DNA from: JBCBJX01 sp038522735
GTDB taxonomy: Bacteria; Pseudomonadota; Alphaproteobacteria; Caulobacterales; Parvularculaceae
Direction of reading: 5' to 3'
Assembly (NCBI GenBank): GCA_038522735.1
Contig: JBCBJX010000071.1
Span: forward strand, 1-17,466
DNA: 17,466 bases
Shown here: one piece after another, positions 7,728 to 15,394 of the stretch
Position numbering within the stretch: the first letter of the stretch is position 1
Layout: each line of letters starts with the position of its first letter
Program-made: the position numbers and the translations under genes
Notes under the pieces: generated by a model
The model's input: only the letters and a program-made list of their open reading frames with translations
Told to the model about the DNA's origin: nothing
The model's database searches: none

Positions 7728-9623
7728 ATGCTGCAGCAGATCCGCGGCGCCCTGCGCAATTCGAAGTTCCTGACGGCGATCCTCGCCGTGCTCGTCATCG
7801 CGGCGTTCGCGTTCGTCGGCGTCTTCGACCAGGTCTCCTTTGGCGGCGGCGCGCCGCTCAAGGTCGGCGACGAAACGTTCAGCGCCGAGGAAATCGAGCG
7901 GAGCTATCGCCGCCGCCTGCAGATCGTCATCAACGAAAACGCCGGCGCCCTTGAAGAAACCGACGAGCTGCGCCGCGGCGTCTTCGCCCAGACGGTCTCC
8001 CAGCTCGCTGTCACGGCGACCGTCGACGAAGACGCCGACGATCTCGGCCTCGCCGCGACGGGCGACATGGTGCGAAACTATCTGAAGGACGAGCTCGGAA
8101 TTTCGAACCCCATCACCGGTCAGCTCGACCGGGACACCCTCTCCGAAATCATCGCCCGCAACCGCATGACGGTGGAGGAGTTCTACGAGATCGTCGAAGG
8201 CGACATCGTCCGCCAGCAGATCACGACCGCCGTCGGCGCCCCGGTTCCGGCGCCGCAATCCCTCGCCTCCACCCTCGCCCGCCGCCGCGGCGAGCGGCGC
8301 CTCGTCAACTACGCCGTCTTCGGACCGGAGCTTGCGACCGCCGTACCTGAGCCGACCGAAGAAGACCTCATGGCGCGCTATGAGCGAGACAAGGCGGCGC
8401 TTTACTCGACGCCGGAGCGCCGGCGCGTCGCAGCGGTGATCCTCGACACGGCGACGCTGGCGGGCGGCGAGACCGTCGACGACGAAACCCTGCGCACGAT
8501 CTACGAGGCGAACGCCGAGAACTACCGCACGCCCGAGACCCGCTCCTCGCGCCGCATCACCGCGCCGAGCGAAGCGGCGGCCCAGAGCGCCGTAGCGGCC
8601 CTGCGGGCCGGTGAGACGACCTTCGAGGTGCTCGCCGAGGCCTACGGCCGGCCGGCCGATGCGATCGTCTTCGCCGACCAGACCCGGGACGCCATCACCG
8701 ACGCCGCCGTCGCGAAAGCCGTGTTCGAGGCGGAGGCGGGCGAGATCCTCGACCCGGTTTCCGGCCTCTTCGGCTACGTCGTCGTGCAGGTCGACGCGGT
8801 GACGCCCGAAAGCGTCGTCCCCTTCGAGGAGGCGCGCGCAGGCATCCGCGAGGCGATCCTCGCCGACCGCAACCGCGAAGCTCTTTACGCAGCGCTTGAA
8901 AAGATCGAGACCGAGCGGGACACGGGCGCAGGCCTCCGCGAAGCCGCGATCACCGCCGAAATCGACCTCATCGAGCCCGCACCCTTCGACCGGGCGGGCG
9001 AAACAGCTAGAGACGGCCCTGTCGACCTTCCCCTCGCCCTCATTCAGGAGGCCTTCCGCCTCGCGGAGGGCGAGGAGACCGCGTTCCGTCCGCTGCCCGA
9101 GGGGGCCGGCGACGGCGAGTACGCCATGCTCGTCCAGGAGATCGTGGAAGCCGAGCCCCTGCCCTTCGAGGAGGTGCGCGAGCAGGTTCTTAACGCCGAG
9201 CGCGCCGCCCGCATCGAACAGGATCTGCGCCGCATCGCCGGCGACGCATCGGCGCGTTATCAGGAGACGGAGGATTTCGCAGGCGCGGCCGCGCCTGCGG
9301 GGGTCGAGGCGGAGATCCGCCTCGCCGATCTCAACACCGTCGACGACGTCTTCACCCGCTCCCTCCTCAATCGCGTCTTCAACGCGGAGGTGGGAGAGCC
9401 TTTCGTCGCGTCGGTTGGCGACCGCGTCGTTCTCGCCGTCGTCTCCGGACTGACGGAGCCCGGCTCGAACATCCCGGCCGACCAGCTCGGCCGCGTGCAG
9501 GACCTCCTTGGGGCCGCCCTCACCGGCGAACTCGCGGAGGCGTATCTCGCGCAGGCGCAGGCGGAAATCGGCGTCACGCGCAATCCGGCGAAGCTGCAGG
9601 CGATCGTCGAGCAGGGGCGATGA
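7728..9623 (+). CDS. ppiD: PpiD-like peptidylprolyl isomerase/periplasmic folding factor
   Basis: A protein of 631 residues. A short cytoplasmic N-terminus (MLQQIRGALRNSKF) precedes one membrane helix (about 14-33), which anchors a large periplasmic part. The first periplasmic region resembles the SurA/PpiD N-terminal chaperone domain. The middle (about 265-365) corresponds to a parvulin-like rotamase domain but is degenerate, as in many PpiD proteins, so a chaperone role is likelier than strong isomerase activity. The C-terminal part is a second helical chaperone-like region. The order ppiD then trpE is common in alphaproteobacteria. Its stop overlaps the trpE start by 4 bases (ATGA), implying coupled translation. 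An AAGG lies upstream of ATG 7728. Confidence 0.87.
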   Translation: MLQQIRGALRNSKFLTAILAVLVIAAFAFVGVFDQVSFGGGAPLKVGDETFSAEEIERSYRRRLQIVINENAGALEETDELRRGVFAQTVSQLAVTATVDEDADDLGLAATGDMVRNYLKDELGISNPITGQLDRDTLSEIIARNRMTVEEFYEIVEGDIVRQQITTAVGAPVPAPQSLASTLARRRGERRLVNYAVFGPELATAVPEPTEEDLMARYERDKAALYSTPERRRVAAVILDTATLAGGETVDDETLRTIYEANAENYRTPETRSSRRITAPSEAAAQSAVAALRAGETTFEVLAEAYGRPADAIVFADQTRDAITDAAVAKAVFEAEAGEILDPVSGLFGYVVVQVDAVTPESVVPFEEARAGIREAILADRNREALYAALEKIETERDTGAGLREAAITAEIDLIEPAPFDRAGETARDGPVDLPLALIQEAFRLAEGEETAFRPLPEGAGDGEYAMLVQEIVEAEPLPFEEVREQVLNAERAARIEQDLRRIAGDASARYQETEDFAGAAAPAGVEAEIRLADLNTVDDVFTRSLLNRVFNAEVGEPFVASVGDRVVLAVVSGLTEPGSNIPADQLGRVQDLLGAALTGELAEAYLAQAQAEIGVTRNPAKLQAIVEQGR

Positions 9624-11116
9624 TTGCGCCCGCCCCGGGCCTCGACGCATTCCGGGAGGCTTATGATCGAGGCGAAGCGCAGATCGTCTGGACCCGGCGG
9701 GTCAGCGATCTGGAGACGCCGGTCTCGGCCTATCTGAAGCTCGCCGGCGACCTCAGGAACGCGTTTCTGCTGGAATCCGTCGAGGGCGGAGAAACCCTCG
9801 GGCGCTATTCGATCATCGGCCTCGATCCCGATCTCGTCTGGCGCGCCGAGGGCGGCCGGGCGACCATCATCGAGGACGGCGCGGAGCGAACCGACGACCT
9901 CGCGCCGCTTGAAAGCTTCCGCCGCCTCGAAGCCGCCTCGCGCATCGAGATGCCTGCGGACACGCCGCCCATGGCGGCGGGGCTCTTCGGCTATTTCGGC
10001 TACGAGACCGCGGGCTGGTTCGAACGCCTGCCCGCCCCGAAGGCCAAGCCGGTCGACGCGCCTGACGCCTATTTCATCCGCCCACGCCTCATCGCAGTCT
10101 TCGACGCCGTGAAGCAGGAGATCGTGCTGGTGACGCCCGTCCGTCCGCAGGCGGGCGTGACGGCCGACATCGCCTATGACGGCGCCGCCGCCCGCCTCGC
10201 CAAGGCCGTCGCCGCCCTCGAACAGCCGCTGTCCGGCGTCGCGGCGCCCGGCCTCGATTTCGCGCCGACGGACATCCCGCCGCCCGTCTCCAACCTGACG
10301 CCCGACAGCTATGGCGGCCTCGTCCGACGGGCGAAAGAATACATCCGCGCCGGCGACATCTTCCAGGCCGTTCTCAGCCAGCGCTTCGAGACGCCCTTCC
10401 GGGAGAGCCCCCTCGGCCTCTACCGGGCGCTGCGGCGGCTGAACCCCTCGCCTTTCATGTTCCTCCTCAATCTCGAAGTCGGCGCCCTCGTCGGCTCAAG
10501 CCCGGAGATCCTCGTGCGGGTGCGCGGCGGCGAGATCACCATCCGCCCCATCGCCGGCACCCGCTGCCGCGGCGCCGACCGGACGGCGGACGCCGCGCTC
10601 GAGGCGGATCTCCTCGCCGACCCGAAAGAGCGGGCCGAGCATCTGATGCTCCTCGATCTCGGCCGCAACGATGTCGGCCGCTCGGCCGCCTACGGATCGG
10701 TGGAGGTGACGGAGCAGTTCGTCGTCGAACGCTACAGCCACGTCATGCATATCGTTTCGAACGTCGTCGGGCGACTGCGCGACGACCGCGACGCTCTTGA
10801 AGCGGTGTTCGGCGGTTTCCCCGCCGGCACCGTCTCCGGCGCGCCGAAGATCCGGGCGATGGAGATCATCCACGAGCTGGAGCCCCAGGCGCGCGGGCCC
10901 TATGGCGGCGCGATCGGGTACTTTTCCGCGACCGGCGACGTCGACACCTGCATCGCGCTGCGGACCGGGTTCCTGAAGGACGGCGTCCTCACCGTGCAGG
11001 CGGGCGCGGGCGTCGTCGCGGACTCAGACCCGGCCTCGGAGCACCAGGAGTGCGTCGACAAATCGAAAGCGCTGCTCGCCGCCGCGGCCGCCGCCCAGTC
11101 CGGCGCGAACCGCTAG
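9620..11116 (+). CDS. trpE: Anthranilate synthase component I
   Basis: A protein of 498 residues; the chorismate-using subunit that, with TrpG, makes anthranilate in the first step of tryptophan synthesis. The N-terminal domain has ESVEGGETLGRYSIIG, the region around the tryptophan feedback site. The chorismate-binding domain has PIAGTR (310-315), DLGRNDVGR (346-354), HIVSNVVG, FPAGTVSGAPK (from 400) and the GGAIGYF and QAGAGVVADSDP segments. It is an unfused TrpE, with trpG nearby as a separate gene. ATG 9620 overlaps the ppiD stop, with AGGGG just upstream. No leader-peptide attenuator is visible because trpE directly follows ppiD. Its stop codon interlocks with that of the opposing deacetylase gene. 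Confidence 0.97.
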   Translation: MIAPAPGLDAFREAYDRGEAQIVWTRRVSDLETPVSAYLKLAGDLRNAFLLESVEGGETLGRYSIIGLDPDLVWRAEGGRATIIEDGAERTDDLAPLESFRRLEAASRIEMPADTPPMAAGLFGYFGYETAGWFERLPAPKAKPVDAPDAYFIRPRLIAVFDAVKQEIVLVTPVRPQAGVTADIAYDGAAARLAKAVAALEQPLSGVAAPGLDFAPTDIPPPVSNLTPDSYGGLVRRAKEYIRAGDIFQAVLSQRFETPFRESPLGLYRALRRLNPSPFMFLLNLEVGALVGSSPEILVRVRGGEITIRPIAGTRCRGADRTADAALEADLLADPKERAEHLMLLDLGRNDVGRSAAYGSVEVTEQFVVERYSHVMHIVSNVVGRLRDDRDALEAVFGGFPAGTVSGAPKIRAMEIIHELEPQARGPYGGAIGYFSATGDVDTCIALRTGFLKDGVLTVQAGAGVVADSDPASEHQECVDKSKALLAAAAAAQSGANR

Positions 11117-12099
11117 CGCAGGTCCGGGACCGACGTCGCCGCGAGCAGCGCAGGGCCGGTCGCGCCCTCGCGCTCAAGCTCTGACAGCAATACGAGGTCG
11201 AAGCCGCGGGCCGGCGCCGTCGCCATCCACGGGCCGAGGGCGGCGATCGTCTGCGGCCGCGGATGGCCGATGGCGATCGCGGACCCGTCCTGCCGGGCGA
11301 TCTCTTCCAGAGCGCGAAGCTGGGCGCGGACCGCCTCTTCAGCGGGATCGTCGTCGAGGAAGACGTCGCGGGTGAGGATCGACGCGCCGACATCGAGGGC
11401 GGCCGCAGGCGCGGCCGTCGCCGCCGTCGTCCGGCTGTCGAGGAAAAAGAGCCCCCGCCGGTCGATCTCCCCGATGAGGATCCGCATGGCCCCGCGATCG
11501 GCGGTGAAGCGCGAGCCCATATGGCCGTTCGCGCCGACGGCGCCCGGCACGGCGGCGAGGTGCGCCTCGACGAGCCGCCTGAGGCGCGCGCTGTCGTGGT
11601 CGGTGCGGAGCGCGCCGGGGCCGGCCGTTTCCTCGCCGGCGGGTTCGAGCGGGATATGGACGATCACCTCGCGCCCCGCCGCGCTCGCTGCGAGCGCCTG
11701 GGCCCTCGCACGAGGGCCGTACGGCAGCACGGCGACGGTGAGCGCGCCCGGCAACCGCCGGATGCGGGCGTCGGCCTCTTCGGTCAGGCCGAGGTCGTCG
11801 ATGACGATCGCGATCCGCGGCCGGCCCGAGGGCGCCGGCGGAGCGGCGGCCTGGAACTCGGACAGCGCCGCATTCCGGGACGCGGGAACGGCCGGCCCGG
11901 CGTCGAACCGCAGCGCGGTGAGCGCGCCGCTCGCCTCCGCCGGCGCGGCGTCCCGCGACGCGCTCACCGCCGAGAAGGCGCCGGCGAGGGCCGCGAGCGC
12001 CAGCCCGCCGGCGGCGCCGACGGCGAAGAGCGCCGGGCCTGAGACAGGCGTGCGGGCGAAGCCGGCGAGAAAGGATTTCGGGCGGCGCAGGGGCGGCAT
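11113..12099 (-). CDS. Divergent polysaccharide deacetylase family protein (YibQ-type)
   Basis: A protein of 328 residues from ATG 12099, chosen because GGAGG lies 5 bases upstream and the product then begins with a basic patch and one membrane helix (about 21-43). An in-frame opening to 12219 would cover the trpG start. After an Ala/Pro-rich linker, the catalytic-type domain (about 94-328) shows the family's motifs: IAIVIDDLG (97-104), HIPLEP (148-153), NGHMGS (191-196), DVFLDDDP (about 245-252) and IGHP (278-281). The family belongs to the NodB-like deacetylase superfamily, but its substrate is not established; it is probably periplasmic and membrane-tethered. It sits opposite the trp genes, between trpE and trpG. 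Confidence 0.9.
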   Translation of the reverse strand: MPPLRRPKSFLAGFARTPVSGPALFAVGAAGGLALAALAGAFSAVSASRDAAPAEASGALTALRFDAGPAVPASRNAALSEFQAAAPPAPSGRPRIAIVIDDLGLTEEADARIRRLPGALTVAVLPYGPRARAQALAASAAGREVIVHIPLEPAGEETAGPGALRTDHDSARLRRLVEAHLAAVPGAVGANGHMGSRFTADRGAMRILIGEIDRRGLFFLDSRTTAATAAPAAALDVGASILTRDVFLDDDPAEEAVRAQLRALEEIARQDGSAIAIGHPRPQTIAALGPWMATAPARGFDLVLLSELEREGATGPALLAATSVPDLR

Positions 12100-12104
12100 G
12101 TCGA

Positions 12105-12109
12105 CCTCC
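12105..12109 (-). promoter_or_regulatory. Ribosome binding site deciding the deacetylase start
   Basis: GGAGG on the bottom strand, 5 bases before ATG 12099. It favours the 328-residue product. The 91-base gap 12100-12190 must hold the promoters for this gene and for trpG; no convincing -35/-10 pair was picked out. Confidence 0.7.
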
Positions 12110-12190
12110 AGACCGCAAAGTATGAGGCCGATTCGCCGCGGGAACCCGCCGCGATTGCCAGCGGCGACGGCGGCCCCTAGGACGCTCGCC

Positions 12191-12790
12191 ATGCCCGGCT
12201 CCGTCCTGCTGATCGACAATTACGACAGCTTCACCTTCAACCTCGCCCACCTCCTCGCCGCCGCCGGCGCCGAGCCCGTCGTCGTGCGGAACGACCAGAT
12301 CACCGCCGGCGACGCGATCGCGCGGGAGGATCGTGCGATCGTCATTTCACCCGGCCCCTGCACGCCGGACGAGGCAGGCGAAAGCGTGCCGATTGCGAAA
12401 GCCGCGCTCGAAGCCGGAACGCCGCTCTTCGGCGTCTGTCTCGGCCTCCAGTCCATGGTCGCGGCCGAAGGCGGCGCCGTCATCCGAGCGCACCGGCTGA
12501 TGCACGGCAAACTGAGCGTCATAGACCATGACTCTTCTTTTATTTTCAACGGTTTGCCGATCATCCTTGAAGCGACGCGCTATCATAGCCTGATCGCCGA
12601 CCCGGCGACGCTTCCCGACGCATTTTCGGTCACCGCCCGATCGGCGGACGACGGCGAGATCATGGCGGTCTCCCATCGCGAGAAACCCGCCCACGCGGTG
12701 CAGTTCCACCCCGAAAGCATCGCCAGCGCTTACGGGGTCGAATTGCTTCGCGCCTTTCTGGAGATCGCCGATGGCGCCCGGCGGTCTTAA
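12191..12790 (+). CDS. trpG: Anthranilate synthase component II (glutamine amidotransferase)
   Basis: A protein of 199 residues from ATG 12191, beginning VLLIDNYDSFTFNLAH, the standard TrpG/PabA opening. It supplies ammonia from glutamine to TrpE. The nucleophile is Cys83 in GVCLGLQ and the His173/Glu175 pair lies in QFHPESIAS; PGPCTP and ATRYHSL are also present. The position after C-L-G is Leu86, where TrpG and PabA usually have His (GVCLGHQ); that His is not a member of the triad, so activity is probably kept. An AGGA lies 8 bases upstream of the start. The last 20 bases overlap trpD. It could also serve as PabA in folate synthesis. Confidence 0.95.
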   Translation: MPGSVLLIDNYDSFTFNLAHLLAAAGAEPVVVRNDQITAGDAIAREDRAIVISPGPCTPDEAGESVPIAKAALEAGTPLFGVCLGLQSMVAAEGGAVIRAHRLMHGKLSVIDHDSSFIFNGLPIILEATRYHSLIADPATLPDAFSVTARSADDGEIMAVSHREKPAHAVQFHPESIASAYGVELLRAFLEIADGARRS

Positions 12791-13793
12791 ACCGATCTTA
12801 AAGAAACTCGCCGCAGGCGAGCATCTCGACGCGGCCGCGATGACGGCGGCGATGGAGACCATCCTCGACGGGAACGCCGAGGACGCCGCCGTCGCCGGGT
12901 TTCTCATGGCGATCGAGGCGCGCAAGGCGAGCCCTGAAGAGATCACCGCCGCGGCCCGGGCGCTGCGCGCCCGCGCGACGACTGTCTCCGCGCCCGCCGA
13001 CTGCGTCGACACCTGCGGGACCGGCGGCGATGGCGGGGGCGCTTTCAACATCTCGACCGCCGCGGCGATCGTCGCCGCCGGCGCCGGCGTCCGGGTCGCC
13101 AAGCACGGCAATCGGGCCGTATCATCCAAGTCCGGATCTTCAGACGTTCTCATTGCTCTCGGGGTCAATCTTCAGGCACCGCTTGAAACGGTGGAACGCG
13201 CGATCGAAGACGTCGGGATCGGCTTCCTGTTCGCGCCGAACCACCACCCCGCCGTCCGCCACGCCGCGGCGGCCCGCGCCGCCCTCGGCGTCCGGACGCT
13301 CTTCAACCTCATCGGCCCCCTCGCAAATCCCGCCGGGGCCCGCCGCCAGGTGCTCGGCGTCTACGCCGAACGTCTCCTCGAACCGATGGCCGCCGCCCTG
13401 CGCGATCTCGGTTCGGCGCACGCCCTTATCGTCCACGGCTCCGACGGTCTGGACGAACTGACGACCACCGGCCCGAGCCTCGTCGCCGAACTGACGCCCG
13501 ACGGCGCCGTCCGCCGCTATGAGATCACGCCTGAGGACGCAGGGCTGAAGCGGGCGCGCCCGGAGGATCTAGAAGGCGGCGGCCCTGCGGAGAACGCCGA
13601 GGCGATCCGCCGTCTCCTCTCCGGCGAGCCTGGCCCCGCACGCGACATCGTCGTTCTGAACGCCGCCGCGACAATTCTGGTCGCCGACCTCGCCCCGGAT
13701 CTCGACGCGGCGGCGCGGACGGCCGAGCGGGCGATCGACACGGGATCCGCCGCGCAAACGCTTCGTTTTCTTGTCGATACAACGAATAGATAG
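12771..13793 (+). CDS. trpD: Anthranilate phosphoribosyltransferase
   Basis: A protein of 340 residues that joins anthranilate to phosphoribosyl pyrophosphate. The PRPP-binding signature CGTGGDG is at 82-88, followed by FNISTAAA and KHGNRAVSSKSGSSDVL, with a later FNLIGPLANP block. The length is typical of an unfused TrpD. ATG 12771 lies inside the 3' end of trpG with GGAGA 6 bases upstream, so translation is probably coupled. The last codons become AT-rich just before the trpC start. Confidence 0.97.
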   Translation: MAPGGLKPILKKLAAGEHLDAAAMTAAMETILDGNAEDAAVAGFLMAIEARKASPEEITAAARALRARATTVSAPADCVDTCGTGGDGGGAFNISTAAAIVAAGAGVRVAKHGNRAVSSKSGSSDVLIALGVNLQAPLETVERAIEDVGIGFLFAPNHHPAVRHAAAARAALGVRTLFNLIGPLANPAGARRQVLGVYAERLLEPMAAALRDLGSAHALIVHGSDGLDELTTTGPSLVAELTPDGAVRRYEITPEDAGLKRARPEDLEGGGPAENAEAIRRLLSGEPGPARDIVVLNAAATILVADLAPDLDAAARTAERAIDTGSAAQTLRFLVDTTNR

Positions 13794-13799
13794 TCTAAT
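13771..13799 (+). promoter_or_regulatory. Possible internal promoter at the trpD-trpC junction
   Basis: TTGTCG (13771-13776) and TCTAAT (13794-13799) are 17 bases apart, in an AT-rich patch within a GC-rich operon. The -10 ends at the base before ATG 13800, so transcripts from it would be almost leaderless for Met4 at 13809. It could instead simply keep the trpC start free of secondary structure. Confidence 0.3.
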
Positions 13800-14609
13800 A
13801 TGAGCAATATGTTATACAAAATAATTGAATACAAAAATGAGGAAGTCGCGGCTACGAAACGCGCTCGCCCGCTCCCCGTCCTGAAGGCGGAAATCGAGGC
13901 CGCCGGCCCCCCACGTGATTTCGCGGCCGCGCTCGACGCGGCGGCGGCCGATGGCGTCGGCCTCATTGCGGAAATCAAAAAGGCGAGCCCCTCAAAGGGC
14001 CTCATCCGAGCAGATTTCGACCCGCCGGCGCTCGCCGCCGCCTACGCAGCCGGCGGCGCGGCGTGCCTCTCGGTGCTAACGGACGGGCCAAGCTTCATGG
14101 GGGCGCCCGAGCACCTGAAAGCGGCCCGGGCGACCGTCGATATGCCGATCCTCCGCAAGGACTTCATGATCGACCCCTATCAGATCGCCGAAGCGCGGGC
14201 CTGGGGCGCGGACTGCATCCTTCTCATCCTCGCAGCCCTTGAGGACGCCGAGGCCGCTGATCTTGAAGCGGCGGCGGAGGACCTCGGCCTCGCCGTGCTG
14301 GTCGAGACCCACACGGCCGGGGAAGTCGAGCGCGCGTTGAAACTGCGCTCGCCGCTCATCGGGATAAACAACCGGAATCTCAAGACATTCGAGACGCGCC
14401 TGGAGACAGCCATCGAGCTTCAGCGCCTCGTCCCGGACGATCGGGTCGTGATCGCCGAAAGCGGCGTCTTCGGCGCCGAGGACGTTCGCGCCCTTGTCGC
14501 CGCCGGCGTCCGTCGCGTGCTGGTTGGCGAAAGCCTGATGCGCGCGAAGGACGTCGAAGCGGCGACCCGCGCCCTCCTCGCCGGCGGCGTTGACACGGGC
14601 GTCCGTTAG
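13800..14609 (+). CDS. trpC: Indole-3-glycerol phosphate synthase
   Basis: A protein of 269 residues, a TIM-barrel enzyme that closes the indole ring. Visible signatures: IAEIKKASPSKG (56-67), the catalytic-region lysine in ILRKDFMIDPYQI (Lys120), GINNRNL (188-194) and the phosphate-binding AESGV (219-223). It is single-function, with no TrpF domain attached. It begins 6 bases after the trpD stop at ATG 13800, with a second in-frame ATG at 13809; neither has a clear ribosome binding site. The first fifteen codons are AT-rich (TTA, ATA, ATT, AAA) and unlike the rest of the gene. Confidence 0.96.
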   Translation: MSNMLYKIIEYKNEEVAATKRARPLPVLKAEIEAAGPPRDFAAALDAAAADGVGLIAEIKKASPSKGLIRADFDPPALAAAYAAGGAACLSVLTDGPSFMGAPEHLKAARATVDMPILRKDFMIDPYQIAEARAWGADCILLILAALEDAEAADLEAAAEDLGLAVLVETHTAGEVERALKLRSPLIGINNRNLKTFETRLETAIELQRLVPDDRVVIAESGVFGAEDVRALVAAGVRRVLVGESLMRAKDVEAATRALLAGGVDTGVR

Positions 14610-14614
14610 GGCGT

Positions 14615-14643
14615 TTGACCGCCCCGGCGAACATCCCTAGAAC
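14615..14643 (+). promoter_or_regulatory. lexA promoter overlapping the LexA box
   Basis: TTGACC (14615-14620) and TAGAAC (14638-14643) are separated by exactly 17 bases. The -10 is the right end of the LexA operator, so binding would block polymerase and give autoregulation. It also lets lexA be expressed separately from the trp genes, whose last stop codon is only 5 bases upstream of the -35. Confidence 0.65.
14629..14643 (+). promoter_or_regulatory. LexA (SOS) box of lexA
   Basis: GAAC-ATCCCTA-GAAC is the reverse complement form of GTTC-N7-GTTC, the alphaproteobacterial LexA operator. Two more half-sites follow: GAAC (14650-14653) and GTTC (14658-14661). These two form GAAC-AAAC-GTTC, which looks like the palindromic Gram-positive type of SOS box. 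The extra sites may give a second LexA dimer a place to bind. Confidence 0.82.
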
Positions 14644-14701
14644 GAATGTGAACAAACGTTCTTCGCCGGCCCGTTCCCGGGCCGTCCAAGGGATCGACGC
14701 C

Positions 14702-15394
14702 ATGCTCACGAAAAAGCAGAAAGAACTCCTTGTCTTCATCCAGGAGCGCATCCGCGACTCGGGCGTCTCGCCCTCCTTCGACGAGATGAAAGACGCTCTC
14801 CAGTTGAAGTCGAAATCGGGCGTGCACCGGCTCGTGACGGCGCTCGAGGAGCGCGGGTTCGTGCGGCGCCTGCCGAACCGGGCCCGGGCGCTGGAAGTTC
14901 TGCGCGGCCCGGAGGCCTCCTCCGGCGGGGACGGCGTGCGAGGCTTCTCGCCTTCGGTGGTCGAGGGGGGCCTCAAAGGCGGCCGCCCGGCGCCGCAAAC
15001 CGAGGGGGGCGATTTCGAGAGCGTCGCGGTCATCGGCAAAATCGCGGCGGGCGTTCCCATCGACGCCGTCGAGCACGAGGCGGACCGGATCGACATTCCA
15101 CGATCGCTGCTCGGGCGCGGCGATCATTTCGCCCTGAACGTCGAAGGCGACTCCATGGTCGAAGCCGGCATTCACGACGGCGACGTGGTGGTCTGCGAAA
15201 AATGCGAGGACGCTCCGAACGGCGAGATCGTCGTCGCCCTCGTCGACGAGCAGGAGGCGACCTTGAAGCGCCTCCGGAAGCGCGGCGGCTCCATCGCCCT
15301 GGAGCCGGCGAACGCCGCCTACGAAACGCGGATCTTCGGCCCCGACCGCGTGCGGATCCAGGGGCGGCTCGTCTCCCTCATGCGCCGTTACTGA
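14702..15394 (+). CDS. lexA: SOS regulator LexA
   Basis: A protein of 230 residues from ATG 14702, with AAGGGA 8 bases upstream. The N-terminal winged-helix DNA-binding domain (about 1-66) starts LTKKQKELLVFIQERI and includes GVSPSFDEM and SGVHRLVTALEERG. A glycine-rich linker (about 70-105) follows. The S24 self-cleaving domain has the scissile Ala116-Gly117 in KIAAGVPI, the nucleophile Ser151 in GDSM and the general base Lys189 in ATLKRL. RecA-stimulated self-cleavage would release the SOS genes, including, by inference, the DUF5131-tcmP pair in this window. It follows trpC directly; moaC and moeA, often found between these two genes in alphaproteobacteria, are absent. It overlaps the opposing comEC gene by 7 bases. 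Confidence 0.97.
   Translation: MLTKKQKELLVFIQERIRDSGVSPSFDEMKDALQLKSKSGVHRLVTALEERGFVRRLPNRARALEVLRGPEASSGGDGVRGFSPSVVEGGLKGGRPAPQTEGGDFESVAVIGKIAAGVPIDAVEHEADRIDIPRSLLGRGDHFALNVEGDSMVEAGIHDGDVVVCEKCEDAPNGEIVVALVDEQEATLKRLRKRGGSIALEPANAAYETRIFGPDRVRIQGRLVSLMRRY

Noticed and set aside
7644..9650. 668-residue leftward open frame
   Set aside because: It is the exact antisense of ppiD, with charged low-complexity composition and no recognisable domain.
11270..12190. Long N-terminal extension of the trpG frame
   Set aside because: It is antisense to the deacetylase gene; TrpG proteins start at the MPGSVLLIDNYDSF sequence at 12191.
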